From NCBI GenBank assembly GCA_949511925.1, contig CATEYX010000155.1, positions 1 through 18,250 on the forward strand: 18,250 nucleotides of DNA. The letters are read 5' to 3'. The notes below the pieces were generated by a model. That model saw nothing but the letters and a program-made list of their open reading frames with translations, was not told the origin of the DNA and did not search any database. Both the position numbers and the translations under genes were made by a program. This DNA comes from Cryomorphaceae bacterium (GTDB lineage Bacteria > Bacteroidota > Bacteroidia > Flavobacteriales > BACL11). This document shows positions 1 to 7,396 of this stretch, one piece after another (the stretch's first letter is position 1; each line of letters opens with the position of its first letter).

Positions 1-30
1 AGCAATAAATATGAAGAGTATTTTTTTCAT
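1..30 (-). CDS. Start of a leftward gene with signal-peptide-like N-terminus (partial)
   Basis: Reading leftward from an ATG at 30-28, ten codons run to the window edge and give MKKILFIFIA. The two lysines followed by a hydrophobic run are typical of a Sec signal peptide or membrane anchor. A perfect -7 box (TATTTTTG on the minus strand, 35-42) lies 4 nt before the ATG, the same arrangement as at four other starts in this window, and this is the main support for the start. The gene is divergent from pabB. The product cannot be named because the rest lies outside the window. Confidence 0.5.
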   Translation of the reverse strand, partial: MKKILFIFIA

Positions 31-34
31 CCCT

Positions 35-42
35 CAAAAATA
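35..42 (-). promoter_or_regulatory. -7 promoter box of the leftward edge gene
   Basis: The minus strand reads TATTTTTG, an exact match to the Bacteroidota -7 consensus TAnnTTTG. It ends 4 nt before the ATG at position 30, so the transcript would begin at or next to the start codon. No TTTG -33 element is present at the expected 19-nt spacing. Confidence 0.5.
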
Positions 43-67
43 TAAAATAAAATGAGTTTGCTTTTCC

Positions 68-75
68 TATTTTTG
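68..75 (+). promoter_or_regulatory. -7 promoter box of pabB operon
   Basis: TATTTTTG matches TAnnTTTG exactly and ends 4 nt before the GTG start of pabB at 80, predicting a leaderless transcript. It faces the leftward box at 35-42 with 25 nt between them. A TTTG at 57-60 is too close to serve as a standard -33 element. Confidence 0.55.
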
Positions 76-79
76 CAAA

Positions 80-1387
80 GTGAGATTCTCGTATACATTT
101 AAGGTTGATAAGCCAAGTGAGTTAATTAAGTTATTGCTTTATAAAAGCCAGTCGCTTAATTATATTAGCGTATTGGATTCCAATACTGAGAGCAATCAAA
201 CTAGCTTACCTGCTGATTATATTAGTTATGATTTGATTGCAGGTGTAGATGATCTTGAAGTGCTTAATGTTGATAGTGATTCTTTTAATGCTTTGCAAAA
301 TTTTCATGACAAACATAAGGATTGGTTATTTGGCTGCCTTTCTTATGATTTGAAGAATGAAGTAGAGCAGTTAACTTCTAATAATAATGATGGGATAAAA
401 GCAGCCAGTTTATCTTTCTTTATTCCTAAATATGTATTATTATTAAAAGGCAATTCATTAGAAATTCAGAGCTATGAAAGTAAAGAAGATTGTCAGCAGT
501 TTTTAGCTTATCAGCAGTTAAATTGGAAGGGTAAAAGCAATGTCGTACAGTTAAAGCAAAGAGATACTAAAGCAAAATACTTAGAAAAAATTGGAGTAAT
601 TAAAAAGCATATTCAAAGAGGGGATATTTATGAAGTAAATTATTGTCAGGAGTTTTTTTCTGAGCAAGTAATGCTTAATCCTCAACAAGTATTTCTAGAA
701 TTAAATACAAATGCAAAAACTCCCTTTGCTTCTTTCTTAAAGCTAAATGATTTGCATATAATGTGTGCGAGCCCTGAACGATTTATTAAGAAATCAGGAA
801 ATAAAATTATCTCACAGCCTATAAAAGGAACTAGGAAAAGAGGAATAGATTTAGCTGAAGATAAGACCTTAATAAAGGAGCTTATTGAAAGTGAAAAGGA
901 AATTTCAGAAAATGTAATGATTGTTGACTTAGTACGTAATGATTTGTCAATTACAGCTAGTAAGGCAAGTGTAAAAGTGGAGGAATTATGTGGTATTTAT
1001 ACTTTTAAAAAAGTACATCAGATGATTAGCACTATTTCGTCAAAGGTGGATGCTAAAACCAATTTTAGTCAAATATTGAAGTCTGTTTTCCCTATGGGTT
1101 CCATGACAGGTGTTCCTAAGCTTAGAGCAATGGAACTTATTGAGCAGTTAGAGGAATTTAAAAGAGGGGTTTTTTCTGGAGCTATTGGTTATATTACTCC
1201 AAAAGGAGATTTTGATTTTAATGTTGTTATCAGAACAATTTTGTATAATGCAAGCACAAAATACTTGTCTGTGGCTGTTGGTGGTGCAATTACGATTAAA
1301 TCGGATGCAAATGAGGAATATGAAGAGTGTTTGGTAAAGGTAAGGCCCATTTTTGAGGTGTTAAATTTTCAATTTGATGAAAAATAA
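80..1387 (+). CDS. pabB: Aminodeoxychorismate synthase component I (PabB)
   Basis: This chorismate-binding enzyme of the anthranilate synthase component I family makes 4-amino-4-deoxychorismate from chorismate and ammonia or glutamine, on the way to p-aminobenzoate and folate. It is cytoplasmic, 435 aa. Visible family motifs are GDIYEVNY (181-188), SPERF (231-235), QPIKGTRKRG (246-255), IVDLVRNDLS (281-290) and FPMGSMTGVPKLRAME (337-352). The lysine in PIKGT (K249) is the residue that distinguishes PabB (PIKGT) from TrpE (PIAGT), so I prefer PabB. The N-terminal about 150 residues are poorly conserved, as usual. The start is a GTG placed 4 nt after a -7 box. No glutamine amidotransferase subunit (PabA) is adjacent. 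It overlaps tilS by 11 nt, so both are probably co-transcribed and perhaps translationally coupled. A generic chorismate-binding synthase is the alternative. Confidence 0.87.
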   Translation: MRFSYTFKVDKPSELIKLLLYKSQSLNYISVLDSNTESNQTSLPADYISYDLIAGVDDLEVLNVDSDSFNALQNFHDKHKDWLFGCLSYDLKNEVEQLTSNNNDGIKAASLSFFIPKYVLLLKGNSLEIQSYESKEDCQQFLAYQQLNWKGKSNVVQLKQRDTKAKYLEKIGVIKKHIQRGDIYEVNYCQEFFSEQVMLNPQQVFLELNTNAKTPFASFLKLNDLHIMCASPERFIKKSGNKIISQPIKGTRKRGIDLAEDKTLIKELIESEKEISENVMIVDLVRNDLSITASKASVKVEELCGIYTFKKVHQMISTISSKVDAKTNFSQILKSVFPMGSMTGVPKLRAMELIEQLEEFKRGVFSGAIGYITPKGDFDFNVVIRTILYNASTKYLSVAVGGAITIKSDANEEYEECLVKVRPIFEVLNFQFDEK

Positions 1388-2678
1388 AGTACAGCATTTT
1401 ATTACTGAAAAATCTCTTTTCAAAAGAGAAGATAAACTTATTTTAGGCATAAGCGGTGGTGCGGATAGCGTTTGTTTAATGCATATTTTATTGGCATTAG
1501 GGTGCTCATTTGAATTAGCCCATTGTAATTTTAATTTGAGAGGAGAAGAATCGGATGCTGATGAATATTTTGTGAAAGAATTAGCAAAAAAACACCAGTT
1601 AAAAATCCATGTAAAACAGTTTGATACTCTGGCTTATGCTGCTGAAAATAAGATTTCTACACAAATGGCAGCTCGCGATTTAAGATATGCTTGGTTTGAT
1701 AAATTAAGGATCAAGTCAAGCGCTAAATACTTAGCCATTGCTCATCATGCTAATGATGATGTAGAAACCTTTTTTATTAATTTAGTAAGAGGGTCGGGCT
1801 TAAAAGGTTTTTTGGGGATTAAAGAAAAAAATAATGCGATTGTTAGGCCTTTACTTTCAGTTTCTCGATTAGAAATCGAGCAATATTTAAGCGATAGTGA
1901 CTTAGTTTTTAGAGAGGATAGCAGTAATGCTTCTGTGAAGTATTTGCGCAATAAAATAAGGCATGAGTTACTGCCTTTGTTGGCTGAGATGAACCCCAGT
2001 ATTCAGCAAACGGTAAAGGATGAGATGAGAATTTTGGAAGGTGTTTCCCAAATTTATGCTTCCAAAGTTGAAGAAGTAAGAAAGGATTTATCTCAAGAAA
2101 AAAATGGAATTGTGCAGTTTGAAATTTCAGCTTTATTAGCACTAAACCCTCTCCATAACTATTTGTATGAATTGTTAGCTTCTTATGGGTTCTATACTGT
2201 GGAGGCAATTTCAAATGCATTGCATGGGCAAAGTGGTAAACAGTTTTTTTCTGCAACCCATCAATTAGTAGTGGACAGAGAAAATATTTTTATCTCTCTT
2301 TTAAATAAACAAAATGTGGTATTTGAAATTACTGAAAAAACTACACGTTTAGTTCATCCGCTAGTAATAAAATTTAAAGTTACAGCTGATAAAACTATTA
2401 TTTATGATAATGATATTGCCCAATTGGATGTAGAGAAATTAAAATTTCCTTTAACTTTACGAAAGTGGAAAGAGGGGGATAAGTTCATGCCATTAGGAAT
2501 GAAAAAATTCAAGAAATTAAGTGATTTTTTCATTGACAATAAATTTTCTATAATAGATAAACAAGAACAGTGGCTGTTATGTTCTGATGTTGATATTGTT
2601 TGGCTGGTGGGCTGCAGAATTGATGAAAGGTATAAGCTAGAAACCAATACAAAAAAAGTGTACATTGCACAACTTTAA
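1377..2678 (+). CDS. tilS: tRNA(Ile)-lysidine synthetase TilS
   Basis: TilS attaches lysine to C34 of the tRNA-Ile CAU anticodon using ATP, so the tRNA reads AUA and is charged with isoleucine; it is essential in most bacteria. The N-type ATP-pyrophosphatase loop SGGADS is at residues 26-31 within LILGISGGADSVCLMHIL, followed by the conserved HCNFNLRGEES and the AHHANDDVETFF motif. The C-terminal TilS domain (about 359-433) contains RKWKEGDKFMPLGM and KKLSDFFID. At 433 aa it has normal length for the family. A TTG at 1374 would add one residue, but the ATG at 1377 is the more natural start. The start lies inside the end of pabB, and there is no promoter or ribosome-binding site in between, so expression depends on the upstream gene. 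Confidence 0.95.
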   Translation: MKNKVQHFITEKSLFKREDKLILGISGGADSVCLMHILLALGCSFELAHCNFNLRGEESDADEYFVKELAKKHQLKIHVKQFDTLAYAAENKISTQMAARDLRYAWFDKLRIKSSAKYLAIAHHANDDVETFFINLVRGSGLKGFLGIKEKNNAIVRPLLSVSRLEIEQYLSDSDLVFREDSSNASVKYLRNKIRHELLPLLAEMNPSIQQTVKDEMRILEGVSQIYASKVEEVRKDLSQEKNGIVQFEISALLALNPLHNYLYELLASYGFYTVEAISNALHGQSGKQFFSATHQLVVDRENIFISLLNKQNVVFEITEKTTRLVHPLVIKFKVTADKTIIYDNDIAQLDVEKLKFPLTLRKWKEGDKFMPLGMKKFKKLSDFFIDNKFSIIDKQEQWLLCSDVDIVWLVGCRIDERYKLETNTKKVYIAQL

Positions 2679-2690
2679 ATTTATAGAAGA

Positions 2691-3167
2691 ATGTCAGAGT
2701 TTGATTTTATAGAAAAACAATATTTGGGACTTAATAAAATGTCGCTTAGCAGAAGAATGTCATTGGCAATTTTTTGTTTAGTTGCTTATTATTGGAGAGA
2801 AAATCATGATAAGGCAGGAGAGCTTTACTTCTTTATTGGGATAGGAATAATGGTTATTTCAATATTACTATTATTTATTCTGCATTTTGAAACGAAAGTA
2901 AAAAACGGAAGTATTATCCTAGATGGGCTTTGGACTTCTAGAAAAATAAAAATTGATACGGCAAGCATTGTATCTGTTAAAAAAGTAAAATATAGCAAAT
3001 ATTTTTTGAATCGCTCCGTTTACAATTTGCATCTAAAGGGAACTATTCGATTTTATACAAGAGGAATTGATGCTGTTGAGCTAACTGATAAAGATGGTTT
3101 GGTTTATCTTATTGGTAGTCAAAAATCGGAAGAATTAACTCGAGTAATACAAGATAAATTAAAATAA
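2691..3167 (+). CDS. Small membrane protein with PH-like C-terminal domain
   Basis: This 158-aa protein has a hydrophobic segment near residues 24-35, a clear membrane helix at about 46-66 (FFIGIGIMVISILLLFILHF), then a soluble beta-rich part of about 90 residues. The tail has the rhythm of a bacterial PH-like domain: strands around NGSIILDGLWTSRKIKID, the turn TASIVSVKKVK, and a closing amphipathic helix (SEELTRVIQDKLK). No catalytic motif is visible. The fold assignment is inference from hydropathy and pattern only; the function is unknown. It sits 12 nt after tilS and 2 nt before dsbD, so it belongs to the same transcript, but that mixed operon does not reveal a role. Confidence 0.75.
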   Translation: MSEFDFIEKQYLGLNKMSLSRRMSLAIFCLVAYYWRENHDKAGELYFFIGIGIMVISILLLFILHFETKVKNGSIILDGLWTSRKIKIDTASIVSVKKVKYSKYFLNRSVYNLHLKGTIRFYTRGIDAVELTDKDGLVYLIGSQKSEELTRVIQDKLK

Positions 3168-3169
3168 CA

Positions 3170-5104
3170 ATGAAGAAAATTTTCATCCTATTTTTTACAC
3201 TTCTAAGTGTGATCACATCAGCACAAATTTTCAATCCTGTAACTTGGGATTTTTCTCAAAAACAGATCTCGGATCATGAAATAGAATTGCAGTTTAAAGC
3301 TACTATTGATGAAGGTTGGCATTTATATTCTCAATTTATTGAGGAGGATGGGCCTGTACCTACAGAATTTACCTTTACAACAGAAGGAGGTTATTCATTA
3401 GTTGGAATCCCTAAAGAAGGAGTGCCAATTGAAGAATTTGATCCAAATTTTGACATGATCCTAAAATATTTTGGACATGAAGCTATATTCACACAAATAG
3501 TACAAGTTTCTTCAGCTGAAGATTTTAGCTTAGATGGAAATGTGTACTTTATGGTATGTGATGAAGCTCAATGTTTACCACCTGAAGAGGTAGAATTTTC
3601 TTTTGAAATAAAAGGTGTTGACGGGGGTAGTATTGTTGAAGATACAAAAAATACTTCTGATAAAAAAGAAGGCAAGAGCATGTGGGCACTTTTTTTTATT
3701 GCTTTTTTAAGTGGTTTTGCGGCACTGTTAACTCCTTGTGTTTTTCCAATGATACCTATGACGGTTTCTTTTTTTACTAAGCAGTCCAAAACAAAAGCGC
3801 AAGGAATTGCAAATGCAATTATTTATGGCTTGTCAATTATTGTTATTTATGTAGCTTTAGGATGGGGGGTTTCATATATTTTTGGTGCTGATGCTATGAA
3901 CAATATGGCTACTAATGTTTATTTTAATATTGGATTTTTTATTCTGTTGATTGTTTTTGCAGCATCTTTCTTGGGTGCTTTTGAAATTCAATTACCAGCT
4001 TCTTGGACAAACAAAAGTGTTGAGGCGGAAGGGAAAGGAGGTTTGATAGGAATCTTCTTTATGGCTTTTACTTTAGCTTTAGTTTCTTTTTCCTGCACCG
4101 GGCCAATTGTCGGGACTTTACTAGTTGAAGCTGCTTCTGGAGGATTTATGGGCCCTATTATCGGTATGCTCGGTTTTTCATTAGCCATTGCTTTACCATT
4201 TGCTTTATTTGCAGCTTTCCCTGGCTGGTTAAACTCTTTACCTCAATCAGGAGGATGGCTAAATTCAGTGAAAGTAACATTAGGATTTTTAGAAATTGCA
4301 TTAGCTTTCAAATTCTTGTCAAATGCGGATTTAGTAATGCAAACACATTGGTTGGAGCGTGAGTTATTTATTGCGATCTGGATTATGATTTTTGGTCTGT
4401 TGACTATGTACTTATTAGGATTCTTAAAATTCGCGCATGATTCGGATTTAAAATATGTTTCTGTTGGTCGTTTGACTGCTGCTATTTTAACGGGGACTTT
4501 AACTTTGTACATGATTCCTGGTATGTGGGGCGCTCCATTGAAGATAATTAATGCTTTTCCACCCCCAATGCAATATAGTGAATCCCCTTATGGTGTAGGA
4601 AACTCTCAAGGAGGTAGTGCTGTTTCAGTTCATGAAGAAGATGGTCAGCATTTAGGGCCTCAAGGAATTCTTGTTTTTCATGATTATGATATGGGAATGG
4701 CTCATGCTAAAAAAGTAAATAAGCCTGTGGTGCTGGATTTTACAGGGCACGCTTGTGTAAATTGTCGTAAGATGGAAGAGCAAGTTTGGTCTGCTGCCCA
4801 TGTGAAAAATACGCTTGCTAATGATGTTGTATTAATTTCATTATATGTTGATGAAAGAATTGATCTCCCTAAAGAGGATCAGTATGAAACAACTATGGCT
4901 GGTAAAACTAAGAAAGTAAAAACTACTGGAGATAAATGGATGGTATTGCAAGCTAATAGCTATGGGACAAATTCACAACCGTATTATGTGTTTTTAAATC
5001 ATGATGAAGACCCATTAGTCGAAAATGCCAACTACCAAGATTATGGTACGGTAGTTTTGTTTACTGATTGGCTAGACAGAGGTCTCCAAGAATTTAAAAA
5101 ATAG
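3170..5104 (+). CDS. dsbD: Thiol:disulfide interchange protein DsbD
   Basis: DsbD carries electrons from cytoplasmic thioredoxin across the inner membrane to periplasmic thiol proteins. All three modules are seen in 644 aa. A signal peptide (1-18, ending TSA) leads into an N-terminal alpha-type domain (about 20-148) with the cysteine pair C130/C135 in MVCDEAQCLPP. The CcdA-like membrane core (about 171-450) has one redox cysteine in LLTPCVFPMIP (C190) and one in SFSCTGP (C309). A linker and C-terminal thioredoxin domain (about 500-644) carry CVNC (C529, C532). All six redox cysteines are therefore present. The alpha-domain pair is spaced C-x4-C rather than the C-x5-C of E. coli DsbD. It is the last gene of the pabB-tilS-PH-dsbD run, 2 nt after the previous stop. 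Confidence 0.93.
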   Translation: MKKIFILFFTLLSVITSAQIFNPVTWDFSQKQISDHEIELQFKATIDEGWHLYSQFIEEDGPVPTEFTFTTEGGYSLVGIPKEGVPIEEFDPNFDMILKYFGHEAIFTQIVQVSSAEDFSLDGNVYFMVCDEAQCLPPEEVEFSFEIKGVDGGSIVEDTKNTSDKKEGKSMWALFFIAFLSGFAALLTPCVFPMIPMTVSFFTKQSKTKAQGIANAIIYGLSIIVIYVALGWGVSYIFGADAMNNMATNVYFNIGFFILLIVFAASFLGAFEIQLPASWTNKSVEAEGKGGLIGIFFMAFTLALVSFSCTGPIVGTLLVEAASGGFMGPIIGMLGFSLAIALPFALFAAFPGWLNSLPQSGGWLNSVKVTLGFLEIALAFKFLSNADLVMQTHWLERELFIAIWIMIFGLLTMYLLGFLKFAHDSDLKYVSVGRLTAAILTGTLTLYMIPGMWGAPLKIINAFPPPMQYSESPYGVGNSQGGSAVSVHEEDGQHLGPQGILVFHDYDMGMAHAKKVNKPVVLDFTGHACVNCRKMEEQVWSAAHVKNTLANDVVLISLYVDERIDLPKEDQYETTMAGKTKKVKTTGDKWMVLQANSYGTNSQPYYVFLNHDEDPLVENANYQDYGTVVLFTDWLDRGLQEFKK

Positions 5105-5134
5105 AAATATGCTAGTAAAAACCTAAGTTAGTGC

Positions 5135-5159
5135 AGTTAGTGGTATTCATGCCACAACT
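5135..5159 (+). other. Imperfect hairpin downstream of dsbD
   Basis: Positions 5135-5145 pair with 5150-5159 to give a 10-bp stem (one G-U wobble at 5144/5151, one bulged A at 5139) closed by a TTCA tetraloop. It lies 31 nt after the dsbD stop. No T-run follows on either strand, so it is not a classical intrinsic terminator. It could protect the 3' end of the operon mRNA or be a decayed terminator. The rest of the 189-nt gap (5105-5293) holds only the M42 promoter; I see nothing else there. Confidence 0.45.
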
Positions 5160-5263
5160 ATTACTATTGAGGTGGATGTAGCACAAAGTATTAAGTTCTT
5201 TCTAGTTGGCTTGCAATACAATATCGTTCCTTAGACGGAGAGGGTTGGGCAGGATAAATTGTT

Positions 5264-5271
5264 TATCTTCG
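5264..5271 (+). promoter_or_regulatory. -7 promoter box of the M42 peptidase gene
   Basis: TATCTTCG differs from TAnnTTTG at one position. It ends 22 nt before the ATG at 5294, implying a short A/T-rich leader. A TTG at 5245-5247 is a possible -33 element, with a 16-nt spacer that is shorter than the usual 19 or so. Confidence 0.45.
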
Positions 5272-5293
5272 CGCTTTAAAATTTTAAAACATC

Positions 5294-6382
5294 ATGGCAA
5301 AGAAGAAAATTATTACTAAAAAGTCAGAGGCTTTTTTAGAAAAATATTTAAATAATCCATCTCCAACAGGATTTGAGAGTGGTGGGCAAAAATTGTGGTT
5401 GGATTACATTAGTCCTTATATTGATGAACATTTTGTAGACACTTACGGAACAGTAGTTGGAGTGATAAATCCTGAGGCAAAATATAAAGTGGTTATTGAA
5501 GCTCATGCTGATGAAATTTCTTGGTTTGTGCATTACATTACTAAAGACGGATTTATTTACTTAAGAAGAAATGGTGGTTCTGATCATCAGATTGCTCCAT
5601 CCAAAAGAGTAAATATCCATACAAAAAAAGGAATGGTTAAGGCTGTATTTGGTTGGCCAGCAATTCATACTAGAAGTGGAGCGACTGAAAAGTCCCCTAA
5701 GTTAGATAATATCTTTTTGGACTGTGGTGCTAAGAACAAGGAAGAAGTTGAGGGATTAGGCATTCATGTAGGTTGTGTGGTTACTTATGAGGATGAGTTC
5801 ATGATTTTGAATAAAAACTTTTATGTAGGTAGAGCATTGGATAATCGTGTAGGCGGTTTTATGATTGCTGAGGTGGCGCGTTTGTTAAAAGAAAATAAAG
5901 TAAAATTACCGTTCGGATTATACATTACTAACTCGGTACAAGAGGAAGTAGGCTTGAGAGGAGCACAAATGATTGTGGATACGATAAGACCTGATGTTGC
6001 TATTGTAACGGATGTGTGTCATGATACAGGAACACCAATGATTGATAAAATCAAACAAGGAGATACAAAATGTGGAGCAGGTCCGGTATTGACTTATGGC
6101 CCTGCAGTCCAAAATAATTTATTGGAGTTAATTATTGATACTGCTGAAAAGAATAAAATTCCTTTCCAAAGAATGGCGGCTTCTCGTGCTACAGGTACGG
6201 ATACGGATGCTTTTGCCTATTCAACAGGTGGAGTTGCTTCTTCTTTAATATCGCTTGCGCTAAGGTATATGCATACCACAGTTGAAACTGTACATAAGGA
6301 TGATGTTGAAGATGTGATTCGATTGATTTATGAATCGTTACAAAAAATTAAAAATAATCACGATTTCAGATATTTGAAATAA
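5294..6382 (+). CDS. M42 family metallo-aminopeptidase
   Basis: This is a cytoplasmic co-catalytic metal aminopeptidase of MEROPS family M42 (glutamyl aminopeptidase, FrvX or 'cellulase M' type, often TET-like dodecamers), which trims peptides after proteasome-like or protease action. The residues expected to hold the two metal ions are present: H71 in EAHADE, D183 in GRALDNR, E217/E218 in QEEVG, D240 in IVTDVCHD and H327 in YMHTTVE. The N-terminal PSPTGFE (22-28) is also typical. Length, 362 aa, is normal. There is no signal peptide. It has its own promoter and a strong terminator after the stop, so it is probably monocistronic. Substrate preference cannot be read from sequence. Confidence 0.92.
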   Translation: MAKKKIITKKSEAFLEKYLNNPSPTGFESGGQKLWLDYISPYIDEHFVDTYGTVVGVINPEAKYKVVIEAHADEISWFVHYITKDGFIYLRRNGGSDHQIAPSKRVNIHTKKGMVKAVFGWPAIHTRSGATEKSPKLDNIFLDCGAKNKEEVEGLGIHVGCVVTYEDEFMILNKNFYVGRALDNRVGGFMIAEVARLLKENKVKLPFGLYITNSVQEEVGLRGAQMIVDTIRPDVAIVTDVCHDTGTPMIDKIKQGDTKCGAGPVLTYGPAVQNNLLELIIDTAEKNKIPFQRMAASRATGTDTDAFAYSTGGVASSLISLALRYMHTTVETVHKDDVEDVIRLIYESLQKIKNNHDFRYLK

Positions 6383-6387
6383 AAATT

Positions 6388-6413
6388 AAGGAGCCAATTG
6401 GCTCCTTTTTTTT
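6388..6413 (+). terminator. Intrinsic terminator after the M42 peptidase gene
   Basis: Positions 6388-6407 form a perfect 20-nt palindrome centred on AATT (arm AAGGAGCC), followed by an uninterrupted T-run to 6413. It begins 5 nt after the M42 stop codon. Because the palindrome is symmetrical and preceded by an A-rich stretch, it could work in both directions, though only rightward transcription arrives here. Confidence 0.9.
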
Positions 6414-6416
6414 ACG

Positions 6417-6424
6417 TATATTTG
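6417..6424 (+). promoter_or_regulatory. -7 promoter box of the SPFH gene
   Basis: TATATTTG is an exact TAnnTTTG match, 25 nt before the ATG at 6450. The only TTG at a plausible -33 position (6398-6400, 16-nt spacer) lies in the right half of the preceding terminator palindrome, so terminator and promoter appear interleaved. Confidence 0.6.
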
Positions 6425-6449
6425 AGCTTAAAATATAAAACAATATAAA

Positions 6450-7370
6450 ATGGATACAAATATTATTTTCGGAAACATAATTTACATCATAATTGCCCTT
6501 TTCTTGCTAAAAGGAGCTTTATATATGGTGAAGCAGCAAACAGCAGTTGTTATTGAGCGTTTAGGTAAGTTTCATAAAGTATCTGGGGCAGGACTGCAGT
6601 TTAAAATTCCCTTAATTGACAGTATCGCAGGCGATATTAATTTGAGAGTTAGAGAATTGCCTGTTGAGGTTGAAACAAAAACTAAGGATGATGTATTCGT
6701 TAAGATTATTGTCTCTGTTCAATTTTTTGTTGTTGATTCTATTGATGGTATAGAAAATTCTTTTTATAAGTTAAATAATCCTGAACGTCAAATTCAATCT
6801 TATGTATTTGATTCTATTCGTTCTGAAGTACCAAAAATGGAATTGGATGCAGTATTTGCAGAAAAGGATAAAATTGCAATAGCAGTTAAAAATGAGCTTT
6901 CGGAAACTATGCAACAATTTGGTTTCGACTTTATAAAAGCTTTAGTTACTGATATTGATCCTGATGCAAAGGTTAAGCATGCAATGAATGAAATTAATGC
7001 AGCTAAGCGAATGAAAGAAGCTGCTAAAGAGGAGGCAGCAGCAGCAAAAATTAGAGTGATTGCAGCTGCAGAGGCGGATGCCGAAAGTAAGCGTTTGGCT
7101 GGTGAAGGTATAGCCTTACAACGAATTGCTATTGCTAACGGATTGAAAGAGTCAGTTGCTGAGGTGAAGTTAGCAATGGAGGACCATGTTACTAGTCAAG
7201 ATGTTATGAATATGTTATTTATGACTCAACATTATGAAACGGTTGCTAAGCTTTCTGAAAATAATACAAGTACTATATTTATGCCCTACTCTCCTGATAA
7301 TGTTGGGGACTTGCAAATGCAAATTCAAAGTAGTTTGTTGGCAGTGGATGCAATGAAAAAGAAGAAATAA
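6450..7370 (+). CDS. SPFH (stomatin/prohibitin/HIR-like) membrane protein
   Basis: This 306-aa protein has an N-terminal membrane helix (about residues 6-24), then an SPFH/Band 7 domain beginning at QQTAVVIERLGKF (29-41) and running to about 175, then an Ala/Lys/Glu-rich helical segment (about 178-235) that usually oligomerises as coiled coil. The stretch MNEINAAKRMKEAA (179-192), with AESKRLAGEGIALQR (211-225), closely resembles plant hypersensitive-induced-reaction (HIR) proteins rather than HflK/HflC or FloA. Such proteins form membrane-attached rings or cages and organise proteases and lipid microdomains; the exact role here is unknown. No NfeD-type partner is adjacent. It has its own promoter and converges on the M1 peptidase gene with 26 nt between stops and no clear terminator. 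Confidence 0.88.
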   Translation: MDTNIIFGNIIYIIIALFLLKGALYMVKQQTAVVIERLGKFHKVSGAGLQFKIPLIDSIAGDINLRVRELPVEVETKTKDDVFVKIIVSVQFFVVDSIDGIENSFYKLNNPERQIQSYVFDSIRSEVPKMELDAVFAEKDKIAIAVKNELSETMQQFGFDFIKALVTDIDPDAKVKHAMNEINAAKRMKEAAKEEAAAAKIRVIAAAEADAESKRLAGEGIALQRIAIANGLKESVAEVKLAMEDHVTSQDVMNMLFMTQHYETVAKLSENNTSTIFMPYSPDNVGDLQMQIQSSLLAVDAMKKKK

Positions 7371-7396
7371 GGATTTTTTTCTAATATTTAAGTTAC

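Noticed and set aside
1909..2256. A 115-codon leftward open frame inside tilS
   Set aside because: TilS is complete with all motifs in the other frame; the antisense product has no recognisable pattern and no promoter.
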